From Campylobacteraceae bacterium (GTDB lineage Bacteria > Campylobacterota > Campylobacteria > Campylobacterales > Sulfurospirillaceae), in NCBI GenBank assembly GCA_027011025.1, contig JALVAU010000184.1, positions 1 to 9,001 of the forward strand: a stretch of DNA of 9,001 nt. The letters are read 5' to 3'. Made by a program: the position numbers and the translations under genes. Shown here one piece after another: positions 1 through 6,438 of this stretch. Numbering within the stretch: the stretch's first letter is position 1; each line of letters begins with the position of its first letter. The notes under the pieces were generated by a model. The model saw only the letters and a program-made list of their open reading frames with translations, searched no databases and had not been told where the DNA came from.

Positions 1-1
1 G

Positions 2-34
2 CTTAAAGGTAGAGATTTATTTATAGGTGTATAA
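2..34 (+). CDS. C-terminal tail of an upstream gene (partial, unidentified)
   Basis: The first bases can be read as the end of an open frame entering from the left, coding LKGRDLFIGV followed by TAA at 32-34. The stop falls 14 bases before the lipA start, with the lipA ribosome binding site directly after it, as expected in a co-directional operon. Ten residues are too few to assign a family. Another frame in the same bases also stops soon (TAG at 24-26), so the choice of frame is an inference from spacing and amino acid plausibility. Confidence 0.35.
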   Translation, partial: LKGRDLFIGV

Positions 35-35
35 T

Positions 36-51
36 AAAGGATATAAATTTG
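36..51 (+). promoter_or_regulatory. lipA ribosome binding site and TTG start
   Basis: AAAGGA at 36-41 lies seven bases before TTG at 49-51. The site decides the start: no ATG occurs in frame before the conserved cysteine region of LipA, and a TTG start gives a protein of normal N-terminal length. Confidence 0.6.
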
Positions 52-900
52 ATACAAAGAAAGCCGCAATGGCTACATAAAAAGTTAAATTTTACACAAA
101 AAAAAGATGTGGAACAAAAGCTTAAAAGCATAGGAATCCACACGGTTTGTCAAGAGGCGATGTGTCCAAATATATCGGAGTGTTTTTCCAAAAGAAATGC
201 AACATTTATGATTTTGGGAGATACATGTACGAGAAAATGCACCTTTTGCAATGTAAACAAAGGGAAGCCAAATGAGCTCGACCCTAAAGAGCCACAAAAA
301 GTAGCTGACGCAGTTAGGGCTCTTGGACTTAGGCATGTTGTTATCACAAGTGTTACAAGAGATGATTTGAGTGATGGCGGAGCGAGTGTTTTTAAGGAGT
401 GTGTTAGAGCTATAAAAGAGATGGATGAGACTATCACGGTCGAGCTTTTGATTCCTGATTTGAAAAATGACGAACAAGCACTAAAAACCGTAGCAAACTG
501 CGGAGCTGAAATCATAGGGCACAATATAGAGACAGTTCCTAGGCTTTATGAAGTGCGAAAAGGTGCGCATTATGAGCGTTCTTTGGAAGTCTTGAAAACT
601 CTTAAAAAGTTAAATCCAAAAGTAAAAACAAAGAGTGCTTTGATGCTTGGTCTTGGCGAGAGAGAAGATGAGTTGAAAGATGTTTTGCAAGATTTGCTAG
701 GTGTCAATTGCACTCTTTTGACGATGGGGCAATACTTGCGACCAAGCAAAGAGCATGTCGAAGTAGTTGAGTATATAGAGCCTAAAAGGTTTGAAGAGTA
801 TGGCGAGATGGCGAAAGAGATGGGTTTTGAGTTTGTAAAAAGCTCCCCATATACAAGAAGTTCGTATATGGCACATGAGTATTTTGAAGGAAAAAAATGA
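49..900 (+). CDS. lipA: Lipoyl synthase (radical SAM)
   Basis: LipA inserts two sulfur atoms into the octanoyl chain attached to a lipoyl domain, using S-adenosylmethionine, in the cytoplasm. The 283-residue protein has the family's full set of markers. The auxiliary 4Fe-4S cluster ligands are C34, C39 and C45 (CxxxxCxxxxxC), and the radical SAM ligands are C60, C64 and C67 (CxxxCxxC). MGQYLRPS lies at 226-233, and the C-terminal RSSY at 270-273 holds the serine that ligates the auxiliary cluster. The length is slightly short of the roughly 300-320 residues common in proteobacteria, with a brief N-terminus. The start is TTG at 49. Its stop overlaps the next gene as ATGA, so it is translationally coupled to lpdA. 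It may also be co-transcribed with the gene ending at 34. No LipB or LplA ligase is visible here. Confidence 0.96.
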   Translation: MIQRKPQWLHKKLNFTQKKDVEQKLKSIGIHTVCQEAMCPNISECFSKRNATFMILGDTCTRKCTFCNVNKGKPNELDPKEPQKVADAVRALGLRHVVITSVTRDDLSDGGASVFKECVRAIKEMDETITVELLIPDLKNDEQALKTVANCGAEIIGHNIETVPRLYEVRKGAHYERSLEVLKTLKKLNPKVKTKSALMLGLGEREDELKDVLQDLLGVNCTLLTMGQYLRPSKEHVEVVEYIEPKRFEEYGEMAKEMGFEFVKSSPYTRSSYMAHEYFEGKK

Positions 901-2246
901 AATTTGATGTAGTAGTGATTGGAGCAGGACCCGGTGGTGAGAAGTGTTCACAGTATTTGGCAAAGGGTGGCAAAAAAGTCTGCTTGATAGAGAAAAATGA
1001 AAATCACATAGGTGGCACTTGTCTGAATGAAGGTTGTATCCCTGCGAAACTTTTTCTTGAGAGCGTTGGAAGTTTAGGCAAAAGAAAATACCTTGAGAGT
1101 TTGGGTTTTTCCATGCAAGATGTATCGTTTGATTTGACTACTTTAAAAGAGAAAAAAACAGCTTTGTTAAACCAAATCAGAAAAGGTGCAACAACCAATA
1201 TCTCAAAAGCAGGAGTAGAGATGGTTTTTGGCTCTGCCTCTTTTGTTGATGGAAATAGCGTGAAAGTAGGCGAGCAAATCATAAAAGCAGACAAGTTTGT
1301 CATCGCAACCGGCTCTATCCATAGATCACACCCGCTTTTAAAAGTAGATAAAAAACAGATAATTTCAAGTGATGAAGTATTTGAATTGGAAAAAATCCCT
1401 GAGTCTATACTCATAGTTGGAGGCGGTGCGATAGGGTGTGAATTTGCTACATTTTTTAACTCTTTAGGCGTTAATGTGCATATAGCAGAATTTACTCCAA
1501 ACTTAGTTCCTGCCGAAGATGAAGATGTGGCAAAAACACTAGAGCGGGAGTTAAAAAGAAAGGGTATAAAAGTCACCTTAAATGCAAATGTGACAAACTA
1601 CACCAAAAACGAAAATAGCGTCACAATAGATATGCAAACACCAAGAGGTGCCCTGCAAGGTAGTTATGAACTCGTATTAGTTTCTATAGGAAGAGCCCCA
1701 AATACCAAAAATATTGGACTTGAAAATGCAAATATAAAAAGCGATAGAGGCTTCATCACAGTAGATAAAAATCTCAAAACCTCTAATCCAAATATCTATG
1801 CAATCGGTGATGTAGTCCCAACACCTGCTTTAGCTCATTTGGCTTACCATGAAGCAAGAGTTGTGGCAAACAATATCTTGAGCGACAATAAAAGCAAGTC
1901 TTCAAAAGTTGTACCGTTCGTAACTTTTTCCGATCCGCAAGTTGCAAGTGTTGGACTAAATGAAAAGACTCTAAAAGAGCAAGATATAGAGTATGAAGTG
2001 ATAAAAAGCTTCTTCAAATCAAGCTCAAAAGCCAAGATAAAAGGCGATGACGGAGGCTTTATAAAGTTACTATGTGAAAAGCAGAGCGGAGTGATACTTG
2101 GATGTGCGATGATAGGAAACGATACAACTGAACTTATACACGAAATCCTAATCGCCATAAATGCAAAACTAACCAAAAATGATCTAAAAGAGATGATTTT
2201 TGCCCATCCTACCCTGTCTGAATCGATATGGAGTATGTTGCAATAA
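897..2246 (+). CDS. lpdA: Dihydrolipoyl dehydrogenase (E3)
   Basis: This is a FAD-dependent flavoprotein disulfide reductase that re-oxidises dihydrolipoamide with NAD+ for 2-oxoacid dehydrogenase or glycine cleavage complexes. Visible parts of the 449-residue protein, in order, are: the FAD Rossmann motif GAGPGG at 9-14; the redox-active pair C42 and C47 in GGTCLNEGCIPAK; the NAD-binding GGGAIG at 175-180; the second FAD motif YAIGDV at 301-306; and the C-terminal dimerisation domain with the catalytic H437 and E442 in HPTLSE. Length is slightly below the usual 460-475. The ATG at 897 overlaps the lipA stop, and pairing with lipA makes the lipoamide substrate more likely than other family members such as mercuric or glutathione reductase. 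Which complex it serves cannot be told from the window. Transcription may end in the AT-rich region after 2246. Confidence 0.93.
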   Translation: MKFDVVVIGAGPGGEKCSQYLAKGGKKVCLIEKNENHIGGTCLNEGCIPAKLFLESVGSLGKRKYLESLGFSMQDVSFDLTTLKEKKTALLNQIRKGATTNISKAGVEMVFGSASFVDGNSVKVGEQIIKADKFVIATGSIHRSHPLLKVDKKQIISSDEVFELEKIPESILIVGGGAIGCEFATFFNSLGVNVHIAEFTPNLVPAEDEDVAKTLERELKRKGIKVTLNANVTNYTKNENSVTIDMQTPRGALQGSYELVLVSIGRAPNTKNIGLENANIKSDRGFITVDKNLKTSNPNIYAIGDVVPTPALAHLAYHEARVVANNILSDNKSKSSKVVPFVTFSDPQVASVGLNEKTLKEQDIEYEVIKSFFKSSSKAKIKGDDGGFIKLLCEKQSGVILGCAMIGNDTTELIHEILIAINAKLTKNDLKEMIFAHPTLSESIWSMLQ

Positions 2247-2266
2247 AAATAAAGTTCTGATACTGA

Positions 2267-2297
2267 TTATTCAATTTTTGGATATTGTATTGAATAA
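2267..2297 (+). terminator. Weak hairpin after lpdA (possible terminator)
   Basis: TTATTCAAT at 2267-2275 is the exact reverse complement of ATTGAATAA at 2289-2297, giving a 9-bp stem with a 13-base loop, 20 bases after the lpdA stop. A competing pairing exists between AATTTTTG (2273-2280) and CAAAAATT (2301-2308). The stem has only one G-C pair and there is no following U-run, so it is a poor intrinsic terminator. It is reported because the position fits the end of the lipA-lpdA unit. Confidence 0.25.
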
Positions 2298-2377
2298 GTT
2301 CAAAAATTAGGACAACAAATATTTGGAGTTGTAGGAAGAGTAAATATCTTTTTTCTCTAATACTAAATTACTAGTTG

Positions 2378-2392
2378 TGTTATATGGTAACA
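2378..2392. promoter_or_regulatory. Palindrome TGTTA-N5-TAACA upstream of the TRAP genes (possible operator)
   Basis: TGTTA at 2378-2382 and TAACA at 2388-2392 form a perfect dyad centred about 68 bases before the TATAAT box of the presumed dctP promoter. The size and symmetry are those of a dimeric helix-turn-helix regulator site. No regulator gene is present in the window, and short dyads arise easily in AT-rich DNA. Confidence 0.2.
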
Positions 2393-2430
2393 TATTCACC
2401 TGTAAAATTAAAATCTTAGAAAGAATCGCC

Positions 2431-2458
2431 TAGTTTTTGGATAAACTTGTGATATAAT
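2431..2458 (+). promoter_or_regulatory. Probable promoter of the TRAP operon
   Basis: TATAAT at 2453-2458 is a perfect -10 box and is preceded by TG at 2450-2451 with one base between, an extended -10. The matching -35 region (about 2431-2436, TAGTTT) is poor, which is usual for epsilonproteobacterial housekeeping promoters. Transcription would start near 2465, giving a leader of about 35 bases that holds the strong AGGAGG at 2487-2492, six bases before the dctP ATG. Confidence 0.6.
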
Positions 2459-2498
2459 GGATTATTCTCAATTTTAAATTATTATTAGGAGGTTTAAA

Positions 2499-3539
2499 AT
2501 GAATTACTTCAAAGCAAAGATTAAGTTTTTGTTGTATGTCGGCTTAATGTATTTAACTGCTTTAGTTATTGTTCCGACTACTGCATTTTCAGGAACTGTA
2601 ATAAAGATGAGTTATAATGGTCCACCAAGCTTAAAGGATAATGCTGTACATGTATTTGCTACAGCATTAAAGAATATCGTAGAAAAAGAGACTACAGGTA
2701 AAATTTCAATTAAACTTTTTCCAAATAGTCAGCTTGGTAATGAAGAACAGCGTATGGAACAAGTAATGCATGATTCCATGATTAATGTAGCATCTTTTGC
2801 TGGCTTGCAAACAGTATTTCCTCAAATGTTCGCTACTAATACACCGTTTATGTTTGATAACTATAAGGCTGCTCACCTATTTTTTGATCATAGTTCTTTC
2901 ATGGTTAAAGCTAAGAAAGAATTACGCTCTATTGCTGGTGTACAAATGTTAGCAGTTATTGAAGACGGAGGATTTTTGGATTTTACAAGCAATAAGCTTA
3001 TAAAATCACCAAAAGATTTCAAAGGTTTAAAATTTAGAGCAATGGATGCTAGTCAAGTTGCTATGTATGAAGCATTTGGTGCTTCAGGAGTGCCAATTCC
3101 ATGGACTGGGGTTTATCTTGCACTAAAAACTGGTGTAGCTGATGGGCAAATGAATCCACCAACCTACATAATTATTGGTAGCTTATATGGTGTGCAAAAA
3201 TATCTTACTATAGCAAATGTTCAGTATTCAGATCAATTTTTACTAATCAATGGTTCACTTCTGGATTCATTAGGTAAAAAAGAACAGAAAATATTATATA
3301 ATGCTGTACAAGAGGCAAACAAAAAAACTCGTAAATTTGTAGAATCTCAAGTGGTAAAACGAATTAAATTTCTTGCGGATAAAGGCATGGAGGTTTATAC
3401 TCCAAATTCAAAAGAAAAAGCAGCCTTTAGAGAACTTGCTATACCTGCTTATACTAAATGGTTGCGCAAGAAAGTTGAGCAAAAATGGATTGACTTAGCA
3501 CTAAGTGATGCAAAAAAGGCAAATAAAGAAGCAAAATAA
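2499..3539 (+). CDS. dctP: TRAP transporter periplasmic solute-binding protein (DctP family)
   Basis: This protein captures the substrate in the periplasm and delivers it to the DctQM membrane complex. The 346 residues start with a positively charged stretch and a hydrophobic core (about 10-28), a Sec signal peptide probably cut near AFS-G at 29-32. The mature domain shows the family signature: GLKFRAM at 176-182 with R180, the conserved arginine that pairs with the substrate carboxylate, and 194-220, ending TGVADGQMNP, where the more common form is DGQENP. N219 is in the conserved asparagine position. Length is usual for the family. AGGAGG lies six bases before the ATG. It is followed by dctQ with a one-base overlap. 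The family is certain; the substrate is not, and the name dctP is used for the family rather than as a claim of C4-dicarboxylate uptake. Confidence 0.93.
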   Translation: MNYFKAKIKFLLYVGLMYLTALVIVPTTAFSGTVIKMSYNGPPSLKDNAVHVFATALKNIVEKETTGKISIKLFPNSQLGNEEQRMEQVMHDSMINVASFAGLQTVFPQMFATNTPFMFDNYKAAHLFFDHSSFMVKAKKELRSIAGVQMLAVIEDGGFLDFTSNKLIKSPKDFKGLKFRAMDASQVAMYEAFGASGVPIPWTGVYLALKTGVADGQMNPPTYIIIGSLYGVQKYLTIANVQYSDQFLLINGSLLDSLGKKEQKILYNAVQEANKKTRKFVESQVVKRIKFLADKGMEVYTPNSKEKAAFRELAIPAYTKWLRKKVEQKWIDLALSDAKKANKEAK

Positions 3540-4036
3540 TGAGTACGGTAGCAAATCTATGTAAAAAAATCTCTGACGGTTTGGAATATTTTTGTTTATT
3601 TTTAGCGGGAATAATTTTAATCGTCAATTTATCAGCCGTTATGCTTGGGGTTTTTGCTAGATTTTATCGTCCACCTATATGGACAATGGATCTTGCGAAA
3701 ATTACTTTGGTATGGGTTGTAATGTTGGGTGCTGCTCCTGCTCTAAAAAGGGGAGAGCATATGGCTATAAGCATTATTGTGGATATGCTACCACAGCATT
3801 TACATAGATTTGTTGTCACAATGCGTACAGTTGTATTTTTTGGAATACTTTTAGCGATGGTTTTTTTAGGGGTTAATTATGTTTGGAGTATGCGTATGTT
3901 TACAATAATGTCGTTAAACATAAAGCAAACAATTCCTTTGATGGCAATACCGGTAGGAATAGGGCTTATGTTGATTGAGTATACTTTAGAACAATTTATT
4001 CCTTTTAATTCGTACAAAAATGAAAATATTCATTAA
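3539..4036 (+). CDS. dctQ: TRAP transporter small membrane subunit (DctQ family)
   Basis: This four-helix inner membrane protein partners the large TRAP subunit. Helices can be seen at about 16-40, 52-69, 92-113 and 131-150. The family signature is present: VFARF at 38-42, W48 in PIWTMDL, and LVWVVMLGAAPALKRGEH at about 57-74, where family members usually read W(L/V)xxLGAAxAxRRGEH. The protein is 165 residues, normal for DctQ. Its ATG at 3539 uses the last base of the dctP stop codon (TAATG). There is no strong ribosome binding site of its own, so translation is probably coupled to dctP. The C-terminal tail after residue 155 is short and polar. It is a separate protein from dctM, not fused as in the sialic acid transporter SiaQM. 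Confidence 0.9.
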   Translation: MSTVANLCKKISDGLEYFCLFLAGIILIVNLSAVMLGVFARFYRPPIWTMDLAKITLVWVVMLGAAPALKRGEHMAISIIVDMLPQHLHRFVVTMRTVVFFGILLAMVFLGVNYVWSMRMFTIMSLNIKQTIPLMAIPVGIGLMLIEYTLEQFIPFNSYKNENIH

Positions 4037-4060
4037 TAATATAGGTAGATTAAAAAGACA

Positions 4061-5344
4061 ATGATACTGCTTATTTTCGGAGTATTTTTTACAATGCTTA
4101 TTGCAGGTTTTCCATTGTTTATTACGATGATTGGAACAGCTATAGCTGGCTTTGCTTACTTAGGAGACATCACGCAATTCCGTTTGATTATTCAGCAGCT
4201 TTATGGTGGAATGTCTCCTTTTGCACTTCTTGCAATACCATACTTTATATTAGTTGGTGAGCTCATGAATTCTTCCGGGATGAGCATTCGTTTGTTACAT
4301 TTTGCTGAAGCGCTTGTTGGGCACTTAAAAGGTGGTTTAGGATATATTACAGTAGTTACTAGCATCGTTTTTTCTGGGATAAATGGTTCAGCCGCAGCTG
4401 ATGCTTCTGCAGTAGGTTCTATTATGCTTCCAGCTATGAAAAAAGGTGGTTATCCTGATTCGTATGCAGCTGGATTGGTGGCAGGTAGCTCACTTATTGG
4501 ACCAATCATACCGCCTAGTATATTCATGATTCTCTTAGGTGCTATGACTGCTACGGATGTCGGCGGGTTGTTTATGGCAGGCATAATACCTGGTTTATTG
4601 TTAGGTGTGGCTTTTATGATAATGCATAGAAGCAAAGCTAAAAAACTCAATTTGCCGATGGTCAATGCCAAATTCTCATATAAAAAGTTATTTTATGCCA
4701 CTGTTAGTGCGATGCCAGCACTCATTGCACCGGCTATAATTATAGGCGGAATACTTTTTGGTTTTATGACTCCGACTGAATCAGGTGCTGTTGCAAGCTT
4801 ATATGTTCTAATAGTCGGTTTTGTATGGACACGCGAACTTACAATTCACGGCATGTTATCAGCATTATCCAATACAATACGACTTACAAGTGTAATATTT
4901 TTAATCATTGGAGGAGCAACTGTGATAGGTTGGCTACTTGCATTTGAGCAAGTAACACAAGCTATGTCCCCACTAATAACACATTATGCATCTACCCCTA
5001 CACAAGTATTGCTACTTATAAGTCTAATAACATTCATAGTCGGTATGTTTATGGAGGAAATTGCAGTATTGGTATTGCTTACACCAATATTTAGCCCTTT
5101 AGCCGTAGCCGCTGGAATTGATCCTTTACATTTTGGAATTGTGATGACATTAAATATAACTATTGCTCTAATCACTCCACCAATGGGTGCATGTATATAT
5201 ATTGTATCATCAATCGGTGGTGTATCACTAGAGAAAATGTTCAAAAATATTTGGCCATTTATAATTGTAGCATTAATTTGCCAATTATTGATTATTTTCA
5301 TTCCTAATATATCGTTATGGTTGCCACATGTATTTGGTTATTGA
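4061..5344 (+). CDS. dctM: TRAP transporter large membrane subunit (DctM family)
   Basis: This is the transport subunit, which moves substrate across the inner membrane coupled to a sodium (or proton) gradient. The 427-residue length is typical. Recognisable conserved blocks are: SGINGSAAADASAVGS at 105-120; SSLIGPIIPPSI at 143-154; FMTPTESGAVASLY at 235-248; MEEIAVLVLLTPIF at 331-344; and ITPPMGACIY at 371-380. The first and fourth-to-fifth blocks correspond to the two re-entrant loops that form the substrate and sodium sites. The whole protein is hydrophobic, with about a dozen membrane segments. The gene starts 24 bases after dctQ; the site before it is weak (AGGTAG near 4043-4048, too far for ideal spacing), so it may rely on coupling. 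With dctP and dctQ it gives a complete tripartite transporter. Confidence 0.94.
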   Translation: MILLIFGVFFTMLIAGFPLFITMIGTAIAGFAYLGDITQFRLIIQQLYGGMSPFALLAIPYFILVGELMNSSGMSIRLLHFAEALVGHLKGGLGYITVVTSIVFSGINGSAAADASAVGSIMLPAMKKGGYPDSYAAGLVAGSSLIGPIIPPSIFMILLGAMTATDVGGLFMAGIIPGLLLGVAFMIMHRSKAKKLNLPMVNAKFSYKKLFYATVSAMPALIAPAIIIGGILFGFMTPTESGAVASLYVLIVGFVWTRELTIHGMLSALSNTIRLTSVIFLIIGGATVIGWLLAFEQVTQAMSPLITHYASTPTQVLLLISLITFIVGMFMEEIAVLVLLTPIFSPLAVAAGIDPLHFGIVMTLNITIALITPPMGACIYIVSSIGGVSLEKMFKNIWPFIIVALICQLLIIFIPNISLWLPHVFGY

Positions 5345-5384
5345 GAATAGTTTAATATGATGAAAATCTAATCTTAACTTGTGT

Positions 5385-5399
5385 TGTATACAGTAAAAT
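5385..5399 (+). promoter_or_regulatory. TGTATACA palindrome and TAAAAT box before the dipeptidase gene
   Basis: The 81-base gap between dctM and the dipeptidase contains the 8-base perfect palindrome TGTATACA at 5385-5392, followed at once by TAAAAT at 5394-5399. Together they could be an operator over a -10 box; dyads of the TTGTATACAA kind are known for several GntR-family regulators. No convincing -35 box exists at the correct distance, so read-through from the TRAP promoter remains the simpler explanation for expression. Confidence 0.22.
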
Positions 5400-5425
5400 A
5401 ATTACATAGATTAATTGGAGAAATT

Positions 5426-6166
5426 ATGCAAGAATATATGATAGACAAACCAATTCCAAGTAAAAAAGAAATTTCTTGGGAAACTGTTTATTCTAAACCT
5501 ATTGCTGATTGTGGAGAAAAATTAGTTCCTCTTTCTCAAATTGCAAAAAATATATTAGTGCATTCAGTATATTTTGAAGCAGGACTAAGTGGATCACTAA
5601 AAGAATGTTATGCCAGAGATGGTCTTTCAAAAAAACTAATCAAGGCTTCTAGTTTGCTACCAAAATCCTTGGTATTTGTAGTTTTGGATGTATGGCGTAG
5701 TCAGCAGGTACAAAGAAGTTTATTTGAAGAGTGTAAAAAAACACTAGCAATGGAAAATCCAAAGATAGATAAAGACAAATTGGATGTCTTGACACAGCAA
5801 TATGTTGCACTTCCTAGCACAAATATATCTGCACCCTCACCACATTCAACTGGTGGAGCAGTAGATTTAACAATTGCAAAAAGAGATGGAATTGATTTAT
5901 TTTTTGGGTCTCCTTTTGACCATCCCGGTGAGATATCCTATACTAGATACTTTGAGAAAAAGCTTGAACAAGGAAATATATTATCTAGAAAGGAAAAAGA
6001 AGCTATGCAAAATCGAAGACTTCTTTATAACATAATGAAAACAGCAGGGTTTGTAAATTATCCATGTGAGTGGTGGCATTATGAATACGGGACACAGCGA
6101 TGGGCAATAGAAACAAAAAGAGAAAAAGCGATTTATGGAGCTACATCTATGTCTCAAGATGCCTAA
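5426..6166 (+). CDS. D-Ala-D-Ala dipeptidase, VanX/DdpX-like (peptidase family M15D)
   Basis: The family consists of zinc enzymes that hydrolyse D-alanyl-D-alanine. The 246-residue protein has the M15 zinc site: H140 and D147 in SPHSTGGAVDLT (SxHxxGxAxD) and H218 in EWWHY, with E215 as the catalytic base. R91 in DVWRSQ takes the place of the conserved VanX arginine. NRRLLYNIM at 196-204, before the EWWH motif, also matches VanX. No signal peptide or membrane segment is seen, so it should act in the cytoplasm, like VanX and DdpX. The ATG at 5426 has GGAG at 5417-5420. It lies 81 bases after dctM on the same strand and probably belongs to the TRAP operon, pointing to breakdown of an imported compound. 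No vanH, vanA or vanRS gene is nearby, so glycopeptide resistance is unlikely. Exact substrate unknown; a related D,D- or L,D-dipeptide is possible. Confidence 0.88.
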   Translation: MQEYMIDKPIPSKKEISWETVYSKPIADCGEKLVPLSQIAKNILVHSVYFEAGLSGSLKECYARDGLSKKLIKASSLLPKSLVFVVLDVWRSQQVQRSLFEECKKTLAMENPKIDKDKLDVLTQQYVALPSTNISAPSPHSTGGAVDLTIAKRDGIDLFFGSPFDHPGEISYTRYFEKKLEQGNILSRKEKEAMQNRRLLYNIMKTAGFVNYPCEWWHYEYGTQRWAIETKREKAIYGATSMSQDA

Positions 6167-6343
6167 AAGTAGAAAACCATAAGTATTCTATTAACGAAAT
6201 TAGCAAATAGTGGTTGCAAGATAATCTTTCTCATAATACTTCTTTTCTTATCATTTGTTATGATTTAAATATTGTTGTCTTTGAATGGTTTAAAACTATT
6301 TGTATTCTTCCAGTGCATAATATGTTTGATTTTTTTTGCTGTA

Positions 6344-6351
6344 CCCCCCCC
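6344..6351. repeat. Homopolymeric C8 tract
   Basis: Eight consecutive C residues stand in an otherwise AT-dominated intergenic stretch, six bases after a run of eight T. Tracts of this length are slippage-prone, and in Campylobacterota poly-G/C tracts often cause phase variation. Here no open frame crosses the tract, so any effect would have to be on transcripts or be a relic. The exact count may also be subject to sequencing error. Confidence 0.7.
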
Positions 6352-6404
6352 TAATTCTAAAAATAAATTTATGAAAAAAATTGTCTTAATTTTTCAAAAT
6401 ATTA

Positions 6405-6415
6405 TATTGTATAAT
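6405..6415 (+). promoter_or_regulatory. TATAAT box pointing into the 3' end of the exporter gene
   Basis: TATAAT at 6410-6415 is a perfect -10 box, preceded by a T- and A-rich stretch as in epsilonproteobacterial promoters, though no -35 box is at proper distance (TTGTCT at 6381-6386 is 23 bases away). It would drive transcription antisense to the exporter gene. Chance occurrence in AT-rich DNA is the main alternative. Confidence 0.2.
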
Positions 6416-6438
6416 TCTGTTTATTGTGATATGTAAAA

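Larger units (their letters stand above)
6167..6438. other. Gene-free stretch between convergent genes, with T8 and C8 tracts
   Basis: No convincing gene is seen. The segment is very AT-rich and separates the dipeptidase (plus) from the exporter gene (minus), whose 3' ends face each other. It contains a small hairpin (ATCAT 6250-6254 with ATGAT 6260-6264), which is too weak to call a terminator. It also has eight T at 6330-6337, eight C at 6344-6351 and a TATAAT at 6410-6415. It may mark the right border of a TRAP/dipeptidase module placed next to the older neighbours. Confidence 0.5.

Noticed and set aside
1004..1576. Long minus-strand open frame inside lpdA
   Set aside because: It lies wholly within a well-supported gene on the other strand, has no recognisable domain or ribosome binding site, and is explained as an antisense shadow.
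2439..2452. Sigma-54-like GG...(10)...GC arrangement upstream of dctP
   Set aside because: GG occurs at 2439-2440 but the bases at the required -12 position are GA, not GC, and a perfect extended TATAAT box directly overlaps the region.
2247..2498. Small gene or riboswitch between lpdA and dctP
   Set aside because: No open frame with a plausible ribosome binding site was found, and the presumed leader of dctP is only about 35 bases, too short for a riboswitch.
5426..6166. A vancomycin-resistance (vanX) gene
   Set aside because: The zinc site matches the VanX family, but there is no vanH, vanA, vanR or vanS nearby and the host appears Gram-negative. A DdpX-like metabolic role fits the TRAP context better.
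6250..6264. Terminator between the convergent genes
   Set aside because: The ATCAT/ATGAT stem has five pairs, mostly A-T, and no adjacent U-run in either direction.
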